Part shown: piece by piece, positions 24,694-32,734 of the stretch
Position numbering within the stretch: position 1 is the stretch's first letter
Layout of the letters: each line of letters starts with the position of its first letter
NCBI GenBank assembly: GCA_046296655.1
Contig: JBKBLE010000010.1
Coordinates: forward strand, 11,034 to 75,033
Source: Cloacibacterium sp046296655
Lineage (GTDB): Bacteria; Bacteroidota; Bacteroidia; Flavobacteriales; Weeksellaceae
Reading direction: 5' to 3'
Length of the DNA: 64,000 bases
Made by a program: the position numbers and the translations under genes
The notes under the pieces: generated by a model
Seen by the model: only the letters and a program-made list of their open reading frames with translations
Told to the model about the DNA's origin: nothing
Databases searched by the model: none

Positions 24694-27306
24694 TTAAATT
24701 TTCAACTTCACATTATTCAATCTCAGAGAATTGGCAATCACCGAAACCGAAGAAAAACTCATCGCAGCTGCAGCAAACATTGGAGACAATAAAACGCCGA
24801 AAATAGGGTAGAGTAAACCTGCAGCAATCGGAATTCCGAGCGTGTTGTAAGCAAAAGCAAAAAACAAGTTTTCTTTTACATTTTTCATCATTTTTTCACT
24901 CAAAATTTTAGATTTTGCTACGCCAGAAATATCTCCTTTCAATAAAGTAATTTCTGCGGAATTCATTGCGATGTCTGTTCCTGTTCCCATGGCAATTCCT
25001 ACATTAGCTTGTGCAAGAGCAGGAGCATCATTGATTCCATCACCAGTCATTGCTACAATTTTCCCTTGATTTTGCAAGTCTTTGACTTGGTTTATCTTAT
25101 CTTGAGGAAGACAATTGGCAAAATATTTTTTGATTCCGAGAGTTTCAGCAACAGATTTTGCGGTGGCTTCATTATCACCTGTCATCATGATAATTTCAAT
25201 GCCTTTATTTTGTAAAGATTTGATGGCAGATTTTGCATTTTCTTTGATTTTATCTTTAAAACCAAAAACAGCAACTGCTTTTCCATCGATGGTTAAGTAA
25301 GAAACGGTATTGGCTTCGTTTTCTAAATTTTGAGATTTTTCCTGAAGACTTTCAGTAATTTCAAAGTTATTTTCTTTAAGGTAATGAATATTTCCGAGAA
25401 AAAGTTTTTTACCATCAATTTCTCCTAAAATTCCTCTGCCAGAAATGTTTTCAAAGTTTTTCACATTGTCATTTTGAGCGAAAGAATGTAGCGAAAAATC
25501 TTTATTAACAGATTCTTCATTTCGCTTTTGAACTACGTTCGCAGACTTATCGTCTGTATTCAGAATGACAGCATTTAAAACCGCTTGTGATAGCGGATGT
25601 TCAGAGTTTTTATTGAGAGAAGCAGCCAATTGCATTGCTTCATTTTCCGGAATATTTTCTGTAAAAATTTGAGTTAAAGAAGGCTTTCCTTCGGTTAAAG
25701 TTCCGGTTTTATCGGTAATTATTACGTTTACTTTCTCCATTTCTTCCAAAGCTTCGGCATTTTTAATCAAAATTCCGTTTCTAGCACCTTTTCCAATTCC
25801 CACCATTACAGACATGGGCGTTGCCAAACCAAGAGCACAAGGACAAGCTACAATGAGAACCGCCAAAGCATTAACCAAAGCAAAAATCGCACGATTTTCT
25901 CCACCGAAAAAGTACCAAAAAATGAAAGTTAATACTGAAATTACCATCACCACAGGAACGAAAATTTTAGAAACTTTATCTGTGAGTTTTTGGATGGGTG
26001 CTTTACTTCGACTTGCTGAGTTGACCATTTCTATAATTTGAGAAAGGAGCGTGTCTTTGCCAATTTTCTCTGTTTTCATGAGGAAAACTTGGTTTCCGTT
26101 GATGGTTCCAGAAGTGACTTTGTCGCCTAATTTTTTTTCCGCAGGGATCGGTTCTCCTGTAATCATACTTTCGTCTATCGTGGTATTTCCTTCAATAATT
26201 TCGCCGTCAACTGGAATCTTTTCTCCTGGTTTTACCTTCAAGATGTCGCCAATTTTGACTTCCGAAATCGGAATGTTTTTTTCTACATTATTCTGAATAA
26301 GATGTGCTTCTTTTGGCGATAGATTCATCAATTCTTTGATGGCGTTTCCTGTTTTTTGATGGGCTTTTGCTTCTAGCATTTGTCCGAAAATCACCAAAGT
26401 TAAAATCACGGCAACTGCTTCGAAATACAACGGGACTTCGTGATGATTTTGCATGAATTCGTGAGGAATTAAACTCGGAAAAGTGAGTGCGAAAATGCTG
26501 TAAATAAAAGCAGCACTTGCTCCTAAACCAATCAGTGAAAACATATTGAGGTTCCAAGATTTAAAAGAAATCCATGCTCTTTTAAACAAAAACCATCCTG
26601 TGAAAAATACAACAGGAATCGTGAAAATTAATTGTAAAATCCCTGAAATTTTCTGTGAAAAAGGGAATTTAAAAAACATTCCACCCATCGATAAAATAAA
26701 AATGGGAAGCGTAAAAGCTGCGGAAATCCAAAATTTCTTTTTCAAATTTTTATAGGTATCGTCTTCAGATTCATCATCATTTCCAGTGATTTTCACCAAA
26801 TCCATTCCACAAACTGGGCAACCTACATTTTCGGGATAGGTTTTATCGCCTTCACAAAACATCGGACAATAATATTCTCCCAATTTTTCTGAAAAAGTTT
26901 CCACATGATTAACTTCTGACTTCTGACTTCGGGCTTCGGACTTTTCCTCTATCGGAACGCAGTACATATTGCAAACAGGGCAACGTTTACCTTGCACGAA
27001 ATAGACTTTATCGCCTTCACATTCCATCGGACAATAATAAACAGAACTTGGTGAAACTCTATCTTGAGGTGGAATAAATTCTGTAGATTTTGGTTTTTCG
27101 GGATCTTCTAAAACGTAGTTTCCTGCATTTTTGAGTTCAGAATTAAGTTTTTCTAAGTCGATTTCTTGTTCAGAAGATATTTCTACAAAATTTCCTGCTA
27201 GGTTTACATCAGCTTTTATTCCTTCAATATTATTTAAAGCAGAAGAAATTTTTTTCTGACAGCCTTCGCAAGACATTCCCAGAACGTTATATTTTTTGGT
27301 ATTCAT
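24694..27306 (-). CDS. copA: Copper-type heavy-metal P1B ATPase with one HMA and two metal-binding YHS-like domains
   Basis: This P-type ATPase exports Cu(I) or a similar soft metal. Order (870 residues): an HMA domain with MSCEGCQKKI; two short heavy-metal-binding domains (YYCPMECEGDK..CPVCNMY and YYCPMFCEGDK..CPVCGMD); the membrane region with the transport motif ACPCALGLATP; the phosphorylation site DKTGTLTEGKP; the ATP site with SEHPLSQAVL; and the hinge TGDGINDAPALAQ. The CPC motif fits copper or silver. Two oddities: a heptamer tandem repeat codes for the linker KSEARSQKSE, and a REP-like palindrome inserts about 35 residues in the ATP-binding domain. I chose the ATG at 27306 because the nine upstream codons lie close to the promoter. 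Confidence 0.94.
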   Translation of the reverse strand: MNTKKYNVLGMSCEGCQKKISSALNNIEGIKADVNLAGNFVEISSEQEIDLEKLNSELKNAGNYVLEDPEKPKSTEFIPPQDRVSPSSVYYCPMECEGDKVYFVQGKRCPVCNMYCVPIEEKSEARSQKSEVNHVETFSEKLGEYYCPMFCEGDKTYPENVGCPVCGMDLVKITGNDDESEDDTYKNLKKKFWISAAFTLPIFILSMGGMFFKFPFSQKISGILQLIFTIPVVFFTGWFLFKRAWISFKSWNLNMFSLIGLGASAAFIYSIFALTFPSLIPHEFMQNHHEVPLYFEAVAVILTLVIFGQMLEAKAHQKTGNAIKELMNLSPKEAHLIQNNVEKNIPISEVKIGDILKVKPGEKIPVDGEIIEGNTTIDESMITGEPIPAEKKLGDKVTSGTINGNQVFLMKTEKIGKDTLLSQIIEMVNSASRSKAPIQKLTDKVSKIFVPVVMVISVLTFIFWYFFGGENRAIFALVNALAVLIVACPCALGLATPMSVMVGIGKGARNGILIKNAEALEEMEKVNVIITDKTGTLTEGKPSLTQIFTENIPENEAMQLAASLNKNSEHPLSQAVLNAVILNTDDKSANVVQKRNEESVNKDFSLHSFAQNDNVKNFENISGRGILGEIDGKKLFLGNIHYLKENNFEITESLQEKSQNLENEANTVSYLTIDGKAVAVFGFKDKIKENAKSAIKSLQNKGIEIIMMTGDNEATAKSVAETLGIKKYFANCLPQDKINQVKDLQNQGKIVAMTGDGINDAPALAQANVGIAMGTGTDIAMNSAEITLLKGDISGVAKSKILSEKMMKNVKENLFFAFAYNTLGIPIAAGLLYPIFGVLLSPMFAAAAMSFSSVSVIANSLRLNNVKLKI
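25467..25570. repeat. REP-like palindromic element inside copA, read in frame
   Basis: The 104-bp element is bounded by TGTCATTTTG and CAGAATGACA (9 of 10 bases inverted-complementary), with internal GCGAAA/TTTCGC and GAATC-type arms. It resembles the dispersed TGTCATTCTGAGCGAAG...CAGAATGACA palindromes. It codes for the run from about NTDDKSANVVQ to HSFAQNDN in CopA, directly after the conserved SEHPLSQAVLNAV. Confidence 0.75.
26911..26946. repeat. Heptamer tandem array (ACTTCTG) inside copA
   Basis: Five imperfect 7-bp units (ACTTCTG, ACTTCTG, ACTTCGG, GCTTCGG, ACTTTTC) code for the linker between the two YHS-like metal domains. Confidence 0.7.
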
Positions 27307-27330
27307 CTTTCTTAATTTTGGTACAAATTT

Positions 27331-27361
27331 CAAAATTAATCAAATAAAAACCATTATCAAA
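27331..27361 (-). promoter_or_regulatory. Promoter of copA
   Basis: On the minus strand TTTG (27358-27361), a 19-bp spacer and TAATTTTG (27331-27338) match the Bacteroidota promoter consensus TTTG-N19-TAnnTTTG completely. The box ends 24 nt before the ATG at 27306. Confidence 0.75.
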
Positions 27362-27415
27362 TTTTGGCAGAATGTTATGAAATTTAGATTTTTAAGATTT
27401 TGTGAATTGAAAATT

Positions 27416-27979
27416 TTAAATCAAATCAATAGGAAGTCTCTTTTTTTCTTTGAGCTCTTGAAACTGTGACGGCGAAAATCCTGTGATTTTTTTGAACTGT
27501 TGAGAAAGATGTTGAACTGTTTTATAACCCAGTTTGTCTGCAATTTGAGAAAGGGTAAGCTCGCGATAAATCAAAAGTTCCTTTACTTTTTCAATTTTTT
27601 GAAGAATAAAATATTGCTCTAAAGTAATGTTTTCTGTTTGTGAAAAAACCTTAGAAATAGTGCTGTATTCTTTGTTGAGTTGATCTGAAAGGTATTTAGA
27701 AAGCAAGAAATCTTCATCAATATCAAGATTTTGAACTTTTTCTAAAATGAGTTTTTTGATGCTTTCGATTTGTTTTTGTGATGCATCTTCTAGAATTTCA
27801 AAACCTATTTTTTTTAGATTTTCGTTGAGTTTTTCAAGCTGTTTTTTTGAAATTTCTGTAGAAATATCCACCCAACCCAAATTCACCGAAACGAAATCAA
27901 TTTCAGAATTTCGAAAGACGTCTTCCACTGCAGTAATGCAGCGGTTACAAACCATGTTTTTAATGTGAATAGTCATCAT
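27416..27979 (-). CDS. AraC family regulator with an N-terminal heavy-metal-associated (HMA) domain
   Basis: The 187-residue cytoplasmic protein joins an HMA-like domain (residues 1-65, metal-loop MVCNRCI with CxxC, the same fold as in CopA) to an AraC/XylS-type double helix-turn-helix (about 95-185, LTLSQIADKLGYKTVQHLSQ and FKKITGFSPSQF). The usual AraC ligand-binding cupin is absent. It lies upstream of copA on the same strand, 110 bp away, with copA having its own promoter. A copper-sensing activator of copA is the obvious proposal, but the metal is inferred. The start is the ATG at 27979 or the adjacent one at 27976; its promoter box lies just upstream. Confidence 0.85.
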   Translation of the reverse strand: MMTIHIKNMVCNRCITAVEDVFRNSEIDFVSVNLGWVDISTEISKKQLEKLNENLKKIGFEILEDASQKQIESIKKLILEKVQNLDIDEDFLLSKYLSDQLNKEYSTISKVFSQTENITLEQYFILQKIEKVKELLIYRELTLSQIADKLGYKTVQHLSQQFKKITGFSPSQFQELKEKKRLPIDLI

Positions 27980-27986
27980 ATATTCA

Positions 27987-27994
27987 CAAAAATA
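27987..27994 (-). promoter_or_regulatory. -7 promoter box of the HMA-AraC gene
   Basis: On the minus strand the sequence is TATTTTTG, an exact TAnnTTTG match 7 nt before the ATG at 27979. Confidence 0.6.
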
Positions 27995-28019
27995 CAACTT
28001 TTAGAACATGTAGTTTTCT

Positions 28020-28027
28020 TATCTTTG
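28020..28027 (+). promoter_or_regulatory. -7 promoter box of the aldo/keto reductase
   Basis: TATCTTTG matches TAnnTTTG exactly, 15 nt before the ATG at 28043. Confidence 0.65.
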
Positions 28028-28042
28028 ATAAAAATTAAAATT

Positions 28043-28909
28043 ATGGATTTTTCTAAAATTATTGTAGGGGTAATGCGATGGGGAATTTGGGGAGCCAATC
28101 ATTCTGAAAGTGGCGTTCAAAAATTAATAGAAACGTCTTTAGAAGAAGGTTTGTATACTTTTGACCATGCAGATATTTATGGTGGTTATACCACAGAAGA
28201 ATTATTCGGAAATGCTTTTTCTGAAATGAAAATTGAGCGTGAAAAAATTCAATTAATTACCAAATGTGGAATTTGTATGCCTTCTGAAAAGAAAAATTTT
28301 CCGCTGAAATACTATAATTATTCTAAAGAATATATTCTAAATCAGGTAGATGAGAGTTTGAAAAATCTAAAAACAGATTATATAGATTTGTTATTGTTAC
28401 ACAGGCCTTCTCCACTTATGAATCCTGAAGAAATAGCCGCTGCATTTGGGATTTTGAGAAGTTCTGGAAAGGTGAGAGATTTCGGGGTGAGTAATTTTTC
28501 GGTGACTCAGTTTGATTTAATTTCTAAATATTTTCCGCAATTGGTGACTAATCAAGTAGAAGTTTCTTTGACGGAAACCAAAGCTTTTTATGATGGAACG
28601 ATTGACCAAATGATGATGAAAAAGTTGCAGCCTATGGCTTGGAGTGTGATGGGAAGTTATTTCGCAGAAGATTCTGAAAGAACAGCGAGAATAAAGTCGG
28701 TTTTGGGTGATTTATCTAAAAAATATAATGCAGACGAAGCACAACTATTGGTGGCATTTCTTCTAAAACATCCTGCAAAAATTTTACCGATTATTGGAAC
28801 ATCTAAAACGGAAAGCATAAAATCTCTTAGAAAATCACTCGAAATAGATTTAACTGTAGAAGATTGGTTTACGCTTTTAGAAGCCAGTTTGGGGCATAAA
28901 GTGCCGTAG
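28043..28909 (+). CDS. Aldo/keto reductase
   Basis: The 288-residue NADPH-dependent TIM-barrel oxidoreductase carries FDHADIYGGYTTEELFG (catalytic Asp and Tyr), LITKCGI (Lys), DLLLLHRPSPLM (His) and the cofactor-binding end LPIIGTSKTESIKSL. It is closest in look to the YdhF-type branch of the family. The physiological carbonyl substrate is not predictable. I chose the ATG at 28043 because an in-frame ATG at 27965 lies upstream of the promoter box. It is divergent from the HMA-AraC regulator gene; 63 bp separate their starts. Confidence 0.92.
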   Translation: MDFSKIIVGVMRWGIWGANHSESGVQKLIETSLEEGLYTFDHADIYGGYTTEELFGNAFSEMKIEREKIQLITKCGICMPSEKKNFPLKYYNYSKEYILNQVDESLKNLKTDYIDLLLLHRPSPLMNPEEIAAAFGILRSSGKVRDFGVSNFSVTQFDLISKYFPQLVTNQVEVSLTETKAFYDGTIDQMMMKKLQPMAWSVMGSYFAEDSERTARIKSVLGDLSKKYNADEAQLLVAFLLKHPAKILPIIGTSKTESIKSLRKSLEIDLTVEDWFTLLEASLGHKVP

Positions 28910-29098
28910 AATTAGGTAGAGGTAAAGGTTGAGTAGTTTTTTTGAGGTTGAGTGGTGTTTTATAACGTGAGTTTGCGTGAGTGCGAAGCGATTTGTCTGA
29001 GCTCTCCCGAAAATTTATTTTCGGGAAGCGAGTGAGCGTAGAACGACCTATTTTACAGGGATTTAGGCTTTTGGAAATAGGGCACGCCAAAATAAAAA
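28910..29098. repeat. Hairpin-containing intergenic repeat region
   Basis: The stretch holds a perfect hairpin TCCCGAAAA/TTTTCGGGA (29005-29026) set between GTGCGAAGCGA and AAGCGAGTGAGCG, which look like a dispersed palindromic element. It is G-rich on the plus strand and unlike the AT-rich spacers elsewhere. A 73-codon minus-strand reading frame over it is not convincing as a gene. Confidence 0.5.
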
Positions 29099-29231
29099 TT
29101 GTTTATGTCATTTATTGTTGTATCTTGCGAAAGATTTCTTATAAATGTTTTTCAAAATAATGTTCATTCATTTTTTGTCATCTTTTATAATTCAATCATT
29201 TAGGACAATTTTAATTTAATTTTTTTTAACA
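29099..29231 (+). promoter_or_regulatory. Leader region of the RNA-binding protein gene
   Basis: A TTG, a 19-bp spacer and TATCTTGC (29121-29128) are a weak promoter match. That would give a 5' leader of about 97 nt, unusually long for this window, where most leaders are under 40 nt. Long leaders are common in cold-shock genes; no defined structure is evident. Confidence 0.3.
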
Positions 29232-29579
29232 ATGAACATTTTTGTTTCAAACATCAATTACGTAACTAAAGATTATCAGTTACAAGATTTATTTTCAGAA
29301 TTTGGCGAAGTATCTTCGTGCAAAATTATTACAGACAAAGAAACAGGTAGAAGTAGAGGATTCGGATTCGTAGAAATGTGTAATGAAGAAGGTCAACAAG
29401 CAGTTGAAGCTCTTAACGGTAAAGAATTTAACGGAAAAAAACTTAACGTTTCTGAAGCGAAACCAAGAGAAGAAAAACCAAGAAGAAGTTTCGATAACAA
29501 CAGAGGTGGTGGTTACGGAAACAGAGGTGGTTACGGAAATAACAGAGGTGGAAACGATAGAGGTGGAAGCCGTTGGTAA
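29232..29579 (+). CDS. RNA-binding protein with one RRM and a glycine/arginine-rich tail
   Basis: The 115-residue protein has a single RNA recognition motif (residues 2-80) with RNP2 IFVSNI and RNP1 RGFGFVEM. A tail of RGG-like repeats (NNRGGGYGNRGGYG and similar) follows from about residue 85. This is the layout of cold-induced glycine-rich RNA-binding proteins in cyanobacteria and Bacteroidota. It probably acts as an RNA chaperone. It is a single gene with its own terminator. Confidence 0.93.
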   Translation: MNIFVSNINYVTKDYQLQDLFSEFGEVSSCKIITDKETGRSRGFGFVEMCNEEGQQAVEALNGKEFNGKKLNVSEAKPREEKPRRSFDNNRGGGYGNRGGYGNNRGGNDRGGSRW

Positions 29580-29605
29580 ACAATCTTTTTTCAAAGAAAA
29601 AAATG

Positions 29606-29634
29606 AAGCGACTCAGGAATGAGTCGCTTTTTTA
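29606..29634 (+). terminator. Terminator of the RRM protein gene
   Basis: The stem AAGCGACTCA/TGAGTCGCTT around GGAA is followed by a T run. Confidence 0.9.
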
Positions 29635-29650
29635 TTGGGGTAAATAGGAA

Positions 29651-31450
29651 TTATTTTTTCTTGACTAAAATGACCATGTCTCTCACAGAAATATTATCTT
29701 TTTTGTTGACTTTATTGTTGATGATTTCTGAAAAATATACTTTGAAATGATACTGGTGCAAATCAAATTCTGTAGAGATTTCTTCCAATGGAGTACTGAG
29801 TTGGTCTGCATTATCTTTTTCTAATTGTTTTTTGAGAAATGGAGTTAAATCATAAGATTGAGTAACTTTAGTAGGTGATTCTAAATTAATGATATATTCT
29901 GAGAAAATATAACCATCTTTAATTGGTTTTGTCTTTAATATGTAATCGTCTAATTGTTCTTCATTTTGAATATCAATATTGCTTAAAACAAAAAGTTTTT
30001 CGTAGTTCTGAATGTCATAATTTCTTTTGTTAGAAAACACACCTTGATAATTGCTCTGATAATCATTTTTTTCTTTCGATTTAATAATGTTTTTGAAAGA
30101 AATTCTTATTTCTGAGTTCACCATATATCTTTCTTTTTCTAATATTTTTTTGAATTTAGAAAGATGAGTTTTTGGGATAAAATTCAGTAGAAATGCTTGT
30201 TGTTTTCTTTCGTTCAGAAATTGAAATTTATTTGCAACTTCAGTTGCTACTGAATCTTGAATCGCTTTTTCAAAATTAATTTTTCCTTTTTCTAAAAGTT
30301 GGTTTTTCGTTAGAATCTGTTGTAATTCTATTTTTTGACTTCTTTTAGCGGTAGAAAAAGCATTGACATAAGGGAAAATCAATGCAAATACACCGAAGAT
30401 AAACAGTGAAATCGGTATAAATTTAATGGTCGCTTTTTTGTAAAAAATAAAATAAAAAACGACTGTGGTAAGCCAAATTGCCAATAACAAAACGAAATAT
30501 CTCGGTTCTGTATAGCCATATTCTAAAATTCTAGTAAAAATCGCTACAAAAAGTAAAACCAATAATGGAATAAGTGTGTAATAGAAAATTTTGGAGAAAA
30601 CTTTCACCCAAGATTTTGCAGATTCTTCTTTCAATGGATGGACCAAAAGCAAGGCTAAAATACCGACCACTGAATAAATTAAGATGAGATAAGAAACCCA
30701 ACCTCGTGGTAATTCCCAGTTAATCAATATTTTACCTGCGTAGAAATATAAAATGGTTACATAAATTAATAATAACGGAATAAGAACAAACTGTGTGAAA
30801 AATTTCAGAATTTGTGGGTAGCTACCATCTTTTTCGAGTTGAAAAATTCCATTGTCGTTAAAAATTAGAAAAATGAAAGTGCTTCCTAAAATGGCTAAAA
30901 ACAGTATGGTTTTAGGGTAAAGATTGTTATTGAAATTGAAGTCAAATAATTTATCTACTGCCAAAATCGCTAAAACAACTCCCAAAACTAAAACGCCCGT
31001 AAAAACGCCTGTCAAGAAAATATTGATAAATAAATTTTTATTGAATTGCCAAAAATTAAGTTCTGGTTTTTTATTCAAAAATCCTGAAAATGAAACGAAT
31101 AAGTGAGATAAAATGACCAGCGCAAAAATCACGAAGCCATTTACTTCTGTAAATTGCTTTTCGGAGTTTGGCAAATAAAAATAAAACCAAACGAGAAATG
31201 CAACTCCCAAAATTTCTAAAAGAAAACCTTTGCCAATTCTTTGAGAGAGCATTTTTATACCAAACATCAGCGAAATTCCCAAACATCCAGCAAAAGCTAA
31301 TTTGGTTACCAAAAATTGATTGTCTTGATGGTCAATTTCTATTGCAACAACCGCAGAAATAGCTGCAATAAGTGCTGTGGTAAGAACCATAGGATATCTT
31401 AAAATAATATCATCGGTTTTTCCCCAGATTTCTTTAAATTTTGTAATCAT
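29651..31450 (-). CDS. DUF4153 domain membrane protein
   Basis: The 599-residue protein has about twelve hydrophobic segments in its first 370 residues, followed by a soluble C-terminal region of about 210 residues rich in charged residues. The membrane part matches the DUF4153 family as I know it from Bacteroidota (MITKFKEIWGKTDDIILRYP start, DFNFNNNLYPKT near the middle, PLKEESAKSWVKVF). No catalytic motif is visible and no function is established. It reads toward the RRM gene and stands 76 bp after the BlaI-like gene, which may be in the same transcript. Confidence 0.8.
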   Translation of the reverse strand: MITKFKEIWGKTDDIILRYPMVLTTALIAAISAVVAIEIDHQDNQFLVTKLAFAGCLGISLMFGIKMLSQRIGKGFLLEILGVAFLVWFYFYLPNSEKQFTEVNGFVIFALVILSHLFVSFSGFLNKKPELNFWQFNKNLFINIFLTGVFTGVLVLGVVLAILAVDKLFDFNFNNNLYPKTILFLAILGSTFIFLIFNDNGIFQLEKDGSYPQILKFFTQFVLIPLLLIYVTILYFYAGKILINWELPRGWVSYLILIYSVVGILALLLVHPLKEESAKSWVKVFSKIFYYTLIPLLVLLFVAIFTRILEYGYTEPRYFVLLLAIWLTTVVFYFIFYKKATIKFIPISLFIFGVFALIFPYVNAFSTAKRSQKIELQQILTKNQLLEKGKINFEKAIQDSVATEVANKFQFLNERKQQAFLLNFIPKTHLSKFKKILEKERYMVNSEIRISFKNIIKSKEKNDYQSNYQGVFSNKRNYDIQNYEKLFVLSNIDIQNEEQLDDYILKTKPIKDGYIFSEYIINLESPTKVTQSYDLTPFLKKQLEKDNADQLSTPLEEISTEFDLHQYHFKVYFSEIINNKVNKKDNISVRDMVILVKKK

Positions 31451-31526
31451 GATGTATGCTTTGAAGCTGGAAAAGGGTGTTCTATTTCATAAACTTCTCA
31501 CCTATAACATCCATTATCCAACAGAA

Positions 31527-31910
31527 TTATTTTTTCTTTTTCTTTTTCTTCTTTTTGTCTTTGTCCTTTTCTTTTTCAGGAACGGAAAGCTGAACCATTC
31601 CTTCATTCATTAAGTCCACTAACAAAGCATTAGGATTATTATCGTAAAAATTCAGAATTAAGTTTTTTAACAGTGTTTTTTTATAATTTTCCTGAGTTAC
31701 AGAGATTTCATATTTATGAATTCTTCCTTCAGAAACAGGTTTTAGGTAGTTTTTGGTAACCAAATTTTTCAAAAAAGTAGAAACGGTGTTTTGGTGTGGT
31801 TTCGGCTCGGGAAAAGCAAGCATAATGTCTTTAAGATAAGTAGGGCCAAGTTTCCAAATAATTTTCATGACTTGTTCTTCGCCAGAAGTCAAGGATTTAA
31901 GATTTTCCAT
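31527..31910 (-). CDS. BlaI/MecI/CopY-type transcriptional regulator with a polylysine tail
   Basis: The 127-residue winged-helix protein shows LTSGEEQVMKIIWKLGPTYLKDIM, then the recognition region HQNTVSTFLKNLVTKNYLKP, typical of Penicillinase_R (BlaI/MecI) repressors. The C-terminal dimerisation region is followed by a low-complexity end, EKEKDKDKKKK and more Lys, from an AAG/AAA repeat tract at 31527-31575. BlaR1-type M56 sensor proteases usually sit beside blaI; none is here, and no beta-lactamase is near. It is probably a stand-alone regulator; targets are unknown. Confidence 0.85.
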   Translation of the reverse strand: MENLKSLTSGEEQVMKIIWKLGPTYLKDIMLAFPEPKPHQNTVSTFLKNLVTKNYLKPVSEGRIHKYEISVTQENYKKTLLKNLILNFYDNNPNALLVDLMNEGMVQLSVPEKEKDKDKKKKKKKKK

Positions 31911-31951
31911 ATTCTTGAAATTGAATTATAAATGTAGTGAAAAATTTAAGA

Positions 31952-32560
31952 TTATAGAGATGTCTGAATATTAAAATATAAGTAAGCCAAAGAAACCACC
32001 GTTCCGATAAATGCTCCCATAATGACTTCTTTTGGAGTGTGTCTTTTCAGAATAATTCTAGAAATGGCAACAAATGATGTAAGAACGAACCAAATAATTC
32101 CCAAAATAGGATTCAAAGAAAAGAATAAAGCCGTTACAAAAACATTAAAAGCGGTGTGCATAGAACTTTTGATGAAAAAATTACTGATGTGCATAATCAG
32201 CATGAGAATAAACAAGAAAACTATGATGAAAAGCAAATCTGTTCTTTGCTTTGTAAAATACAAAACCCCAGTATAAATAGCAATGACTATAAAATTAAAG
32301 AGATAAAGACTGTTTCTCTGTTTTCGATCAGAAACGTCCATGTTATTGTAGTTTCCTTTTTTTACATTCCAGCCAATCCATGAGAAAATAGGAATAACCA
32401 CTAACGCAATCATCAATAAAATATTGACTAAAGATTCCTCCCAAGTCATTTTTACATAAGCAAAACAAACAAAGAAGATGAGTAGCGAAAAAAGTGGATT
32501 GAGTAGGTTAGAAATTACTTTAGAAAGGAAAATAACAGCAGAAAAATTTTTCTTAGACAT
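31952..32560 (-). CDS. PAP2-superfamily membrane protein (phosphatase-like)
   Basis: The 202-residue protein has six hydrophobic segments and the general layout of the PAP2 superfamily. Weak equivalents of the C2 and C3 motifs are SSMHTAFNVFVTALFF (Ser-His) and ISRIILKRHTPKEVIMGAFIGT (Arg, then His). The C1 motif is not obvious (DVSDRKQRNSLYLFN may stand in its place). It is more divergent than the PAP2 protein at 4314-4889. Lipid phosphatase activity is likely but unproven. Confidence 0.75.
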   Translation of the reverse strand: MSKKNFSAVIFLSKVISNLLNPLFSLLIFFVCFAYVKMTWEESLVNILLMIALVVIPIFSWIGWNVKKGNYNNMDVSDRKQRNSLYLFNFIVIAIYTGVLYFTKQRTDLLFIIVFLFILMLIMHISNFFIKSSMHTAFNVFVTALFFSLNPILGIIWFVLTSFVAISRIILKRHTPKEVIMGAFIGTVVSLAYLYFNIQTSL

Positions 32561-32579
32561 GGATTTATAAATGTTTTTT

Positions 32580-32587
32580 CAAAAATA
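32580..32587 (-). promoter_or_regulatory. -7 promoter box of the PAP2-like gene
   Basis: On the minus strand the sequence is TATTTTTG, an exact TAnnTTTG match 19 nt before the ATG. Confidence 0.6.
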
Positions 32588-32656
32588 TAATATTTAAAGA
32601 AACAAATATCATCATTATTTGTGACATAAGTTTTCTTATAAACAAAAGAATTTTAC

Positions 32657-32664
32657 TATTTTTG
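32657..32664 (+). promoter_or_regulatory. -7 promoter box of pdhA
   Basis: TATTTTTG matches TAnnTTTG exactly. It gives a leader of about 65 nt before the pdhA ATG. Confidence 0.6.
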
Positions 32665-32734
32665 CATATTATTCAGAAAAATGTTCTTTAAAGGCATTTT
32701 AAATTTTGAAAAATCAACAAATTAAAACTTATCA

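Noticed and set aside
21126..27979. Arsenic and copper genes as a recently acquired metal-resistance island
   Set aside because: No integrase, transposase, tRNA end or composition change flanks the block; the genes look like the rest of the chromosome, so transfer is not supported.
28869..29090. Minus-strand reading frame of 73 codons over the hairpin repeat
   Set aside because: Composition follows the palindromic repeat, there is no domain, and it overlaps the 3' end of the aldo/keto reductase gene.
31527..31910. BlaI-like gene as part of a beta-lactam resistance locus
   Set aside because: No M56 sensor protease or beta-lactamase is encoded nearby; the neighbours are a DUF4153 and a PAP2 protein.
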